Below are positions 25,633 through 33,787 of a stretch of 64,000 nucleotides of DNA, one piece after another. The notes under the pieces were generated by a model. The model ran no database searches, had not been told where the DNA came from, and was given only the letters and a program-made list of their open reading frames with translations. Source of the DNA: Paenibacillus donghaensis (GTDB lineage: Bacteria; Bacillota; Bacilli; Paenibacillales; Paenibacillaceae); NCBI RefSeq assembly GCF_002192415.1, contig NZ_CP021780.1, positions 1,736,001 to 1,800,000 on the forward strand, written 5' to 3'. The first letter of the stretch is position 1; every line of letters starts with the position of its first letter. A program made the translations under genes and the position numbers.

Positions 25633-26694
25633 ATGACCTACAATGACAGTTTTATCCGCGCCTGCCGCAAGCAGCCGACGGACCACGTTCCCGTATGGTA
25701 CATGCGGCAAGCAGGACGTTATGATCCTGATTACCGCGTAATCAAAGAGAAGTTCTCGCTGCTCGAAATCTGCCGCCAGCCCGAGCTGGCCGCTGAAGTG
25801 ACCCTGATGCCCGTAAAGAAGCTGGGGGTGGATGCAGCCATTCTCTATTCCGACATAATGAATCCTGTGGCTTCGCTTGGAGTCGATTTCGATATCGTCA
25901 AGAATATAGGGCCAGTAATTGAGAATCCTATACGCACGGCAGCGGATGTGGACCGTCTGAAGCCGATTGATGTGGAAGGCGATCTGGGCCACATTCTGGA
26001 GACGATCAGGATACTCGACAAGCAGCTCGAGGTGCCGCTGATTACGTTCGCCGGCGCGCCATTCACGATTGCCAGCTATCTGATCGAAGGACGTCCGTCC
26101 AAGAACTACATACGCACCAAAGAGCTGATGTACAGCCAGCCCCAAGTGTGGGAGAAGCTGATGGACAAACTGGGTGATATGGTCATTGCCTATCTGCGCA
26201 GTCATGTGAAGAGCGGCGGCAAGGCCTTCCAGCTGTTCGACAGCTGGGTTGGTGCGCTTGCGCCGCGTGATTTCGAAATCTATGTGCTGCCAACGATTAC
26301 CCGTATTTTTGCCGAATTGTCCGAGCTTGATGTACCGAAGATTTATTTCCCCGGAGTCAGCTCCGGAGAGCTGCTGCCTAGCCTGCGCAAGCTTCAGGCG
26401 GATGTTATCGGTATCGATTGGCGGGTAAGTATAACTGAGGGACGACGCAGAACTGGAGGAGGTTTCGCCGTACAGGGAAATCTTGATCCGCTTCTGCTGA
26501 CCGCACCGATGGAGCTGCTGAAGGAGCGTGCCAAGGATTTGATCGACGAAGGCATCTTGGAGCCTGGCTATATTTTTAATCTGGGCCATGGGCTGTTTCC
26601 GGAAGCTTCACTGGATAAACTGAGGGGATTGACTGAATTTATCCACGAATATTCACGTAAGGTGATGCAGAAAGCGGCACAGCCGCATTCCTGA
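25633..26694 (+). CDS. hemE: Uroporphyrinogen decarboxylase
   Basis: 353 residues. Decarboxylates uroporphyrinogen III to coproporphyrinogen III. Signature WYMRQAGRYDPDYR near the N-terminus carries the substrate-binding Arg; ILYSDIMNP has the key Asp; QLFDSWVGAL, GIDWRVSI and VQGNLDP follow in the right order. It is first of the three haem genes hemE-hemH-hemY on the same strand with tight spacing. Confidence 0.97.
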   Translation: MTYNDSFIRACRKQPTDHVPVWYMRQAGRYDPDYRVIKEKFSLLEICRQPELAAEVTLMPVKKLGVDAAILYSDIMNPVASLGVDFDIVKNIGPVIENPIRTAADVDRLKPIDVEGDLGHILETIRILDKQLEVPLITFAGAPFTIASYLIEGRPSKNYIRTKELMYSQPQVWEKLMDKLGDMVIAYLRSHVKSGGKAFQLFDSWVGALAPRDFEIYVLPTITRIFAELSELDVPKIYFPGVSSGELLPSLRKLQADVIGIDWRVSITEGRRRTGGGFAVQGNLDPLLLTAPMELLKERAKDLIDEGILEPGYIFNLGHGLFPEASLDKLRGLTEFIHEYSRKVMQKAAQPHS

Positions 26695-26722
26695 TGAAAT
26701 GAAAGGAGAGGAGAAGGAATCC

Positions 26723-27679
26723 ATGACAACGAAAATTGGTGTGCTCGTTATGTCTTACGGTACTCCCGAAAGCCTGGAGGACGTAGAGGCCTATTACACC
26801 CACATCCGCCGTGGGAATGCCCCGAGCGCAGAGCAGCTGAAGGAGCTGAAGGACCGCTACGAAGCGATTGTCGGCGGTGTGTTTCCGCTGCGCGAGAATA
26901 CGGACCGACAGGTGGCATCACTGCAGTCGGCCCTGAGCGGGGATGAGTTGGATAAGGAAATTGAATATGTCTGCTACCAGGGACTTAAGCATGCCCGTCC
27001 GTTTATTGAGGACGGAGTGGAAGCCATGGCCAAGGACGGGATTACGGAAGCTGTAGGCATCGTGCTCGCTCCCCATTACTCCACCATGAGCGTGGGGACC
27101 TATATCAAGCGTGCCAAGGAGAAGGCGGAGACCTGTGGAGTGAATATCAATTTCGTTGAGAGCTACCATCTGCATCCGCAGCTGATTGAGGTGCTGGGTC
27201 GCAGAGTATCAGCCAAGCTGGAACTGTTCGCAGAAGCAGGCGCAGGCAAGGATGACATCCGGGTACTCTTCAGCGCCCACAGTCTTCCGGAGCGGATTCT
27301 CTCCATCGGTGATCCGTACCGGGAGCAGCTGCTGGAGACCTCGCAGGCGGTTGCCGACAAGGCGGGTGTCACCTCCTGGCAGTTCACCTGGCAGAGCGCA
27401 GGCCGCACGGCAGAGCCTTGGCTCGGTCCGGATGTGCTCGACACGCTGCGTGAACTTAGCAAAGAACAAGTGGAGTACGTGCTGGTAGCTCCGGTCGGGT
27501 TCGTATCCGACCACCTGGAGGTGCTCTACGACCTTGACATTGAGGCTCAGGCGGTAGCGGCAGAGCTGGATATGCGGCTGATGCGGATTGAATCCTTGAA
27601 CAGCGACCCTGCTTATATGGCTGTGCTTAGCGATGTAGTGCGCACCCAAGCAGCGCAGATGAAGGTAACGGAGTCATGA
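26723..27679 (+). CDS. hemH: Coproporphyrin III ferrochelatase
   Basis: 318 residues from ATG 26723, preceded by AGGAGAGGAGAAGGAATCC; the upstream in-frame ATG at 26699 lies too close to hemE. Conserved features are VLVMSYGTPES, the APHYSTMSVGTY region with the iron-binding His, SAHSLPERI, QSAGRTAEPWLGPD and PVGFVSDHLEVLYD with the second metal ligand Glu. In Firmicutes this enzyme (CpfC) inserts iron into coproporphyrin III. It overlaps hemY by 4 bp. Confidence 0.96.
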   Translation: MTTKIGVLVMSYGTPESLEDVEAYYTHIRRGNAPSAEQLKELKDRYEAIVGGVFPLRENTDRQVASLQSALSGDELDKEIEYVCYQGLKHARPFIEDGVEAMAKDGITEAVGIVLAPHYSTMSVGTYIKRAKEKAETCGVNINFVESYHLHPQLIEVLGRRVSAKLELFAEAGAGKDDIRVLFSAHSLPERILSIGDPYREQLLETSQAVADKAGVTSWQFTWQSAGRTAEPWLGPDVLDTLRELSKEQVEYVLVAPVGFVSDHLEVLYDLDIEAQAVAAELDMRLMRIESLNSDPAYMAVLSDVVRTQAAQMKVTES

Positions 27680-29130
27680 CCGGCAATTCAAGGAAGGTAG
27701 TTATCATCGGCGGAGGCCTCAGCGGCCTCAGCGCCGCTTTTTATGTGCGCAAGTATTATAAAGAAGCGGGCATTAAGCCCGAAATCGTGCTGGTGGAGCG
27801 CAGCAAGAGTCTTGGCGGCAAGATAGAAACGCTGCACAAGGATGGATTCGTGATTGAGAAGGGACCGGATTCCTTTCTGGCGCGCAAGACGGCGATGAGC
27901 GACTTGGCCAGGGAGCTGGAGCTGGATCATGAACTGGTAACAACGAACCCTGAGGCTAAGAAAACCTACATAGTTCAGCGGGATAAGCTTCACCCGATGC
28001 CGGCGGGGCTTGTGCTTGGTATCCCAACGGAGCTTAAGCCTTTTCTTGCAAGCGGGCTGGTCTCCTTCGGCGGTAAAATGCGTGCCATGCTGGATTATGT
28101 TCTTCCGCCCCGCCGCAGTACAGACGATGAGTCGCTCGGTGACCTGATCGAACGCCGTCTGGGCACCGAGGTGCTGGAGAACATGACCGAGCCGCTGCTG
28201 GCCGGTATCTACGCCGGAGACATGCGCAAGATCAGCCTGCAGGCCACCTTCCCGCAGTTTGGAGAGGTAGAGCGGAAATACGGCAGTCTCATTCGGGGAA
28301 TGACCACAGGCCGCAAGCCGGTAGAGACACATACGGGTACTAAGAAAAGCGCCTTCCTAACCTTCCGCCAGGGCCTGCAAAGTCTGGTGCACGGGCTGAT
28401 TCATGAGCTGCAGGATGTAGAGCTGCGGACAGGGACCGCCGTGTTGTCCATCACGAAGCTGCAGCAGAAGGGGAACCAGGACGTTCCGAACGACGCGGGA
28501 GACTCCTGCCGCTATGAAGTGGTGCTTGACCAGGGGGAGCGGCTGCAGGCTGACGATATTTACGTCACTGCGCCTAACTTCGCCGCCGCTGATCTACTCC
28601 GCCCCCACGTGGATGTTGCTGCGCTTGAGGCGGTCAACTATGTTTCAGTTGCCAATGTAGTGCTGGCATTTCCGAAGAGTGAGATTGTCAGTGAATACGA
28701 CGGCTCCGGGTTCCTTGTACCGCGCAAGGAGGGCCGCAACATCACGGCCTGCACCTGGACTTCAACCAAATGGCTGCACACCAGCCCCGACGACAAGGTG
28801 CTGTTGCGCTGTTATGTAGGCCGCTCTGGTGACGAGCAGAACGTCGGGTTACCAGACGAGGCGCTGACCGAGCTGGTGCGCAAGGATCTGCGGGAGCTTA
28901 TGGGGATCACAGCAACGCCTCTGTTCACAGAGATCACACGGCTGACCCATTCCATGCCGCAGTATCCGGTAGGACACCCGGATGCCATAGCCCGGCTGCG
29001 CAATGAGCTTGGCACGGCGCTGCCAGGGGTCTATGCCTTCGGTGCGGGTTATGACGGCATCGGGATGCCGGACTGCATCAAGCACGCGAAGCTGACCGCC
29101 GAGACCGCTGCGGCGGCGTTGGGTCGCTAG
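27676..29130 (+). CDS. hemY: Coproporphyrinogen III oxidase (CgoX), HemY type
   Basis: 484-residue FAD flavoprotein with dinucleotide-binding GGGLSGLSAAFYV near the N-terminus, GGKIETL, EKGPDSFL and a C-terminal FAGAYDGIG-like stretch (FGAGYDGIGMPDC). In Gram-positive bacteria HemY oxidises coproporphyrinogen III to coproporphyrin III, feeding HemH, then HemQ. The start overlaps the hemH stop (ATGA), and a terminator follows, so hemEHY is one operon. HemQ is not in this window. Confidence 0.94.
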   Translation: MTGNSRKVVIIGGGLSGLSAAFYVRKYYKEAGIKPEIVLVERSKSLGGKIETLHKDGFVIEKGPDSFLARKTAMSDLARELELDHELVTTNPEAKKTYIVQRDKLHPMPAGLVLGIPTELKPFLASGLVSFGGKMRAMLDYVLPPRRSTDDESLGDLIERRLGTEVLENMTEPLLAGIYAGDMRKISLQATFPQFGEVERKYGSLIRGMTTGRKPVETHTGTKKSAFLTFRQGLQSLVHGLIHELQDVELRTGTAVLSITKLQQKGNQDVPNDAGDSCRYEVVLDQGERLQADDIYVTAPNFAAADLLRPHVDVAALEAVNYVSVANVVLAFPKSEIVSEYDGSGFLVPRKEGRNITACTWTSTKWLHTSPDDKVLLRCYVGRSGDEQNVGLPDEALTELVRKDLRELMGITATPLFTEITRLTHSMPQYPVGHPDAIARLRNELGTALPGVYAFGAGYDGIGMPDCIKHAKLTAETAAAALGR

Positions 29131-29157
29131 AACTTTCGCGGGGAATATATTGATAGG

Positions 29158-29198
29158 AAGAACGGTGGAGCGTTGTATTGACGCTTCACCGTTTTTTA
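29158..29198 (+). terminator. Rho-independent terminator of hemEHY
   Basis: AACGGTGGAGCGT and ACGCTTCACCGTT form a stem followed by TTTTTT. Confidence 0.85.
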
Positions 29199-29284
29199 TG
29201 GAAAATAAGTGCGGAACTGCATCTAATTTTGAGTAATTACTACGAAACCACCAAAGTCCTGAGTCTTCAATGTTCTCATCATAC

Positions 29285-29386
29285 GTAAATGGCATCTCTC
29301 AGAAGATGGCGAAGCCGTTTCTTCCTGGTGTTCCTGATATAACTCTCCCATTTGGAGGGACAAGCCCATGTTATGATATAATAGAA
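29285..29386 (+). repeat. Repeat R3 copy 2, containing an extended -10 promoter
   Basis: Shares with 20220-20310 the order AAGCCGTTTCTTC, GTTCxTG, TTTGGxGG and TATGATATAATAGA. TGATATAAT is at 29374-29382 (the distance to the capA ATG is 37 bp). A short R1-like unit (AATAAGTGCGGAACTGCATCTAATTTT) precedes it at 29205-29231. Confidence 0.6.
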
Positions 29387-29418
29387 GCAATTTAAGGGTA
29401 AAGGAGATCACAGCATTC

Positions 29419-30840
29419 ATGTTTCAGCCGCGGTCACAGTCGAGAGGAAAACACAAACGAACCAGTAAGCGCCGCCGCAGAACGGCCTGGAGATGGATTA
29501 ATGTAAGTATGCTATTATTGATAACCGTAATGTTAACTTATTTATTCGGCCATCTGGGGGATGGGGGCGATCCATCATCTGCACCGCTATCGCAACTCCC
29601 TGTAGCGGAGCAATCGCCTGCACCGTCACCGGAGGTAAGTGAAGTAGCTGCATCTGCTTCGCCGTCTGCCACGACGGAGGCCATATCCATACCGTCGCCG
29701 TCTGCCGACAACGAAACGGACGCCTCCGCAGAGGAGACGCCAGTGCCGGTAGTCAGCGCGTCTCCTGCTCCGGCCACGGCGCCTGCTGCCAGTGCATCGC
29801 CTGACCCAGGCTCCGAACCTGCCGGCAGTGCCGCGCCGGACAGCGGCACCTCCGCGGTCGCGGGGCTTCCGCCGGAGGCGAAGAACGGCAAGACGGTGAA
29901 ACTGAATTTCGCCGGAGATATTATCTTCTCCGGCAAGGCGGGCGATCTGCTGATGCAGAAGGGCTATGATTATTCTTATGCGGCGCTGGATGGGCTTTTT
30001 AAACAGGATGACTTAAGCGTCGTTAATCTGGAGACTCCGGTAACTACCCGTGGTGTGGGTGCGCCCAATAAACAGTTCGTCTTCAAGGGTCCGCCGGAGG
30101 CGCTGGATGCGCTGAAGGCAGCCGGTGTGGATGCGGTCAATCTGGCCAACAACCATACCCTCGATCAAGGGGAAGAAGGGTTGCGTGATACGTTAACGCA
30201 CCTGTCCAAGCGGAATATTCCTTATGTCGGTGCCGGACTGGACAGTAAGGAGGCTTATTCAGCGCAGTATTTTGAGCGCAACGGTATTCGAGTTGCCCTG
30301 CTTGGCTTCACACGGGTGATGCCATTGATTGAATGGAAGGCCGAGGAGAATCAGCCGGGGCTGGCCTCTGTATATGACAGTGCCGAAGGGCTGAAGGCCA
30401 TCGCCGAAGCCAGAAAGCAGGCAGACCTTGTAGTAGTGATGGTTCACTGGGGCAGAGAACGGATGGATCAGTATGACAGCATCCAGCAGGGTCTTGGGCA
30501 CAGCTTCATCGATGCCGGTGCCGATCTTGTGATCGGCGGGCATCCGCATGTGCTGCAGGGCATCGAGCCTTACAAGGGCAAGTGGATTGCTTACAGCACG
30601 GGGAACTTTATCTTCACGCGCGGCTCTGTCGCTGCAACCTGGGAGACGGCTGTGTTCCAGGCAGAGTGCAGCGCCCAAGGCCAGTGCTCCATGAAGCTGT
30701 TGCCGATGACCGCGGAGCTGGCCCAGCCGATACCGATGAATGACCCGGCTGGACAGCTGCTGCTCAAACGGGTGGAATCGATCTCGGGAGGCCGGGTAAA
30801 GATCAATAATGATGGCATGGTCTCCCAGGTCACCCGGTAA
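29419..30840 (+). CDS. CapA-family putative metallophosphatase, membrane anchored
   Basis: 473 residues. A very basic N-terminus precedes one membrane helix (about 28-45), then a low-complexity linker rich in S, P, A and E (about 50-150), then the CapA/PgsA domain. That domain has LNFAGDIIFSG (GD metal motif), NLETPVTTRG, NLANNHTLDQG, VMVHWGRE and GGHPHVLQGIEPYKG, the calcineurin-like pattern of the family. CapA-like proteins take part in poly-gamma-glutamate export in some species; no capBC genes are near, so the function here is open. Confidence 0.88.
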   Translation: MFQPRSQSRGKHKRTSKRRRRTAWRWINVSMLLLITVMLTYLFGHLGDGGDPSSAPLSQLPVAEQSPAPSPEVSEVAASASPSATTEAISIPSPSADNETDASAEETPVPVVSASPAPATAPAASASPDPGSEPAGSAAPDSGTSAVAGLPPEAKNGKTVKLNFAGDIIFSGKAGDLLMQKGYDYSYAALDGLFKQDDLSVVNLETPVTTRGVGAPNKQFVFKGPPEALDALKAAGVDAVNLANNHTLDQGEEGLRDTLTHLSKRNIPYVGAGLDSKEAYSAQYFERNGIRVALLGFTRVMPLIEWKAEENQPGLASVYDSAEGLKAIAEARKQADLVVVMVHWGRERMDQYDSIQQGLGHSFIDAGADLVIGGHPHVLQGIEPYKGKWIAYSTGNFIFTRGSVAATWETAVFQAECSAQGQCSMKLLPMTAELAQPIPMNDPAGQLLLKRVESISGGRVKINNDGMVSQVTR

Positions 30841-30891
30841 GTGCTCAGGCAGAAATAATGGCAAACACCAATTTCAGCGGGGGGCCTTAGG

Positions 30892-31623
30892 ATGAAGAAT
30901 ATGTGTGTGGCCCATCGGGGTTTCTCCGGCAAAGCACCGGAGAACACACTGGCCGCCGTACGGATGGCGATCGCCTTGCCGTATGTCCGCTGGATGGAGA
31001 TCGATGTCCAGCTGTCCAGGGACGGCGTGCCGGTGGTGATCCATGATTTCAGTCTGGACCGTACCACGAATGGGCACGGTAAGGTGAAGAATATGGATTG
31101 GGAGCAGATCCGGCGGCTGGATGCCGGCAGCTGGAAAGGCCGTGCCTTCCGCGGCGAGCGGGTGCCTTCGCTGGATGAAGTGCTGTCCCTGGCTTCAGGC
31201 AGGCTGCGGCTTAATATTGAGCTGAAGACGTGGGGCGACCTCTACCCTGGTCTGGAGCAGGCTGTTATTGAGCTGGTCAACTCCAAAGGCATGAGGGATG
31301 AGGTGGTGCTCACCTCGTTTGATACAACTTCGCTGGAGAGAGTCAAGGAGATCGATCCGCGGATTCGTACCGGACTGATCTTTGATTCCAGACGGGGAGA
31401 CCCGGCCCGCAAGCTGCAGGAGCTGGACTGCTCCTTCCTCTCAATCAGCTTCGATCGCCTAAATCCGACTCTCGCGGCGCTGCTTGCGCAGCGCGAAGTG
31501 AAGATTATGGCCTGGACTGTCAACAAGGCCAAGGAAATGCGCCGCCTGGCGGCCATGCATTCTGATATAATGATCTGTACGAACCGTCCCGACATTTGGG
31601 GCGACACGTTTCTTGAAGTCTAA
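30892..31623 (+). CDS. Glycerophosphodiester phosphodiesterase
   Basis: 243 residues, GDPD TIM barrel that cleaves glycerophosphodiesters to glycerol 3-phosphate and alcohol. HRGFSGKAPENT holds the first catalytic His and metal Glu, MEIDVQLSRDGVPVVIHDFSLDRTTNG holds the metal Glu-x-Asp and second His, NIELK the next metal ligand, and the end has MAWTVNK. No signal peptide, so cytoplasmic. ATG follows GGGGGGCCTTAGG. Confidence 0.92.
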   Translation: MKNMCVAHRGFSGKAPENTLAAVRMAIALPYVRWMEIDVQLSRDGVPVVIHDFSLDRTTNGHGKVKNMDWEQIRRLDAGSWKGRAFRGERVPSLDEVLSLASGRLRLNIELKTWGDLYPGLEQAVIELVNSKGMRDEVVLTSFDTTSLERVKEIDPRIRTGLIFDSRRGDPARKLQELDCSFLSISFDRLNPTLAALLAQREVKIMAWTVNKAKEMRRLAAMHSDIMICTNRPDIWGDTFLEV

Positions 31624-31655
31624 TCACTCCTAAACCGGAAAGAGAGCTGATCTTA

Positions 31656-32279
31656 ATGTGCGCAGCCGTTAACAACCTGTACTGTGTAGGACGCAACTAT
31701 AAATTACATGCCGAAGAGCTGGGCAATAAGATTCCCGCCGAGCCGCTTATTTTTATGAAGCCTTCCCATGCTGCAGTTCCCTTAGACAAGGCCATTCTCC
31801 ATCTGCCGCAGAATGCCGGACAGATTCATTATGAAGGCGAGCTGGTGCTGCGGATTGCCCGTGATTATGTTCCCGGCATCAGTGTAGAGGATCTGGTCGA
31901 TGTTATGGCTCTGGGTCTCGACTTCACTCTGCGCGATATCCATAACGACTTGCAGAAGAAGGGGCTGCCCTGGACGGCAGCCAAGGGCTTCAAGAATGCT
32001 GCGCCGCTGACGCCCTATATTGCTTTCCCAGGCAAGGAGGAGCTGGAGGCCACTGATTTCACCGTGCTGAAGAATGGGGTCGAGGTACAGCGCGGCAATG
32101 TGCAGAACATGATTTTTTCGCTGCAGACGATTGTAGACTTTATCGCCGCCCGCTACGGGCTGGGTAAGGATGATGTGATCTTCACAGGCACACCAGCCGG
32201 TGTGGGGCCTGCGGTTTCCGGTGACTCCTTCGAGCTCTATTGGGGCGAGCAGCTGATGGGGACGTGTCTGATTGGCTGA
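31656..32279 (+). CDS. Fumarylacetoacetate hydrolase-family protein
   Basis: 207 residues. YCVGRNYKLHAEELGNKIPAEPLIFMKPSHA at the start, HYEGELVLRI (metal-binding Glu-x-Glu), DFTLRDIH with metal Asp, WTAAKGFKN with the catalytic Lys, and VIFTGTPAGVGP near the end are hallmark motifs. Such short FAH proteins act as acylpyruvases or oxaloacetate-type hydrolases/decarboxylases; the exact substrate is not known. It overlaps the next gene by 8 bp. Confidence 0.9.
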   Translation: MCAAVNNLYCVGRNYKLHAEELGNKIPAEPLIFMKPSHAAVPLDKAILHLPQNAGQIHYEGELVLRIARDYVPGISVEDLVDVMALGLDFTLRDIHNDLQKKGLPWTAAKGFKNAAPLTPYIAFPGKEELEATDFTVLKNGVEVQRGNVQNMIFSLQTIVDFIAARYGLGKDDVIFTGTPAGVGPAVSGDSFELYWGEQLMGTCLIG

Positions 32280-33087
32280 AGCCGTGCAATGGATAATAGG
32301 CGCCATCGGCGCCCTGGTCGTCGCCGGAGCGGCTTACTGGAAGCAATCACTGAGCTTCTCCGGCATGCTGGCTGCATTGGTGATGGGGACGGTTTATTTT
32401 GGCGCGGGCAATCTGTTCTGGTTCGGCATCCTGCTACTCTTCTTCATCAGCTCCAGCCTGTTGTCCAGGCTACGGCATGACAATAAGGCGGACCTGGAAG
32501 AGACCTATGCCAAAACCGGACGGCGGGATGCCGGCCAGGTGTTCGCCAACGGCGGGATGGGCATGCTGCTGGTGCTGCTGTATGCGATCTACCCGCTGGA
32601 GCTGTGGAGCTTCCTGTTTATTGGCGTGATGGCTACTGTAACCTCGGACACCTGGGCTACGGAGATCGGTACGCTCAGCAGGAAACCTCCCCGCTCCGTG
32701 CTGACCGGCAGGGTGATGAAGGCCGGCGCATCCGGCGGAGTGTCGCTGCTTGGGACGATGGCGGCAGCGGCCGGAGGCGTGCTGATTGGCGTGTCCTCCT
32801 GGCTGCTGCGGACGATGTCCGGCATGCCGGAGCAGCCGTTCCTGCTGCTTGCGCTCTGTGGACTGCTGGGCGGGTTAGCTGGTGCTTTTGCCGACTCAAT
32901 CCTTGGCGCTACTGTGCAGCAGATGAACCGCTGCCTCGTATGCGGGCGTGAGGTGGAGAGCTTGCAGCACTGCGGAGTAAAGACGGAGCATGCCCGCGGC
33001 TGGAAGTGGATGAGCAATGACCGTGTGAACATGATCAGCTCACTGATCGGCGGACTTGCCGCCTGGCTGCTGAGTCTCCTCTGGTGA
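32272..33087 (+). CDS. DUF92 integral membrane protein
   Basis: 271 residues with about six membrane segments. Characteristic DUF92 stretches are SRLRHDNKADLEETYAKTGRRDAGQVFANGG cut into RRDAGQVFANGG, then TVTSDTWATEIGTLS, ADSILGATVQ and a Cys-rich loop CLVCGREVESLQHCG. The TTG start at 32272 overlaps the upstream stop. Relatives in plants and cyanobacteria (VTE6) are phytyl-phosphate kinases, so a prenyl-phosphate kinase role is possible but not shown. Confidence 0.85.
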   Translation: MAEAVQWIIGAIGALVVAGAAYWKQSLSFSGMLAALVMGTVYFGAGNLFWFGILLLFFISSSLLSRLRHDNKADLEETYAKTGRRDAGQVFANGGMGMLLVLLYAIYPLELWSFLFIGVMATVTSDTWATEIGTLSRKPPRSVLTGRVMKAGASGGVSLLGTMAAAAGGVLIGVSSWLLRTMSGMPEQPFLLLALCGLLGGLAGAFADSILGATVQQMNRCLVCGREVESLQHCGVKTEHARGWKWMSNDRVNMISSLIGGLAAWLLSLLW

Positions 33088-33167
33088 CCGGCAGGCGGAC
33101 GTGCTGAGTTGGAGTATACACATGGAACAACAACTAAGCCACAGGATGGCACGTAAGGGGGAACCCG

Positions 33168-33755
33168 ATGAGCGGCGTATCCAATGACAAACATTCGGCA
33201 ATTCTGGATGCCGCATATACGCTCTTCGGTTCAGGCGGTTTCTACGAAACGAAGATGTCGCAGGTGGCAGAGCAGGCGGGAATCGCCAAAGGCACCGTGT
33301 ATTTATATTTTAAAAGCAAGGAAGAGCTGTTTATGGCAGTGACCCGCCGGGATTGCGAAGGGTTCCTGCAGCAACTGGACGGCAAGCTTCAGGCCCGGCA
33401 CTCGTTGACAGATAAGCTGGCTGTAATTGCCGAACATCATCTGTTCTATTACTATGAACGCAAGCAGCATACGAAGCTGTTCTTCCGGGCGCCCAACAAC
33501 AACCCGGAGCTGGTGGCGTACATGGCGCTTTTTATGGAACAATATATGCAGGCGGTGGTGAAGGTACTGCTGGAAGGCGGCGCGACAGAGCCTGAGCTGA
33601 TGGCCCAGTCCTATATTGGCATGCTGGACCGCCTGAAGATGGATATCCTGTTTGATGCTTCATTTACGGCTGCCGATGCGCTGAAACGGGCTCATTTTGC
33701 CGGACGGCTGTTTATCAGTGGAGCCATGGACAACCTGCATCCGTCTGAAGGATGA
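33168..33755 (+). CDS. TetR-family regulator
   Basis: 195 residues. The N-terminal HTH is typical: AILDAAYTLFGSGGFYETKMSQVAEQAG, IAKGTVYLYFKSKEELF. The C-terminal ligand domain recalls FadR-like TetR proteins of Bacilli (TetR_C_4), but the ligand is unknown. It precedes an ABC-F gene by 32 bp and may be cotranscribed with it. Confidence 0.88.
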   Translation: MSGVSNDKHSAILDAAYTLFGSGGFYETKMSQVAEQAGIAKGTVYLYFKSKEELFMAVTRRDCEGFLQQLDGKLQARHSLTDKLAVIAEHHLFYYYERKQHTKLFFRAPNNNPELVAYMALFMEQYMQAVVKVLLEGGATEPELMAQSYIGMLDRLKMDILFDASFTAADALKRAHFAGRLFISGAMDNLHPSEG

Positions 33756-33787
33756 TATAGAAAATATATAGCAAAGTAGGATAACGA

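Noticed and set aside
25606..26589. 327-codon minus-strand frame
   Set aside because: Antisense shadow of hemE.
29419..30840. Poly-gamma-glutamate synthesis locus
   Set aside because: Only a CapA-like protein is present; no capB or capC genes nearby, and racE is 16 kb away.
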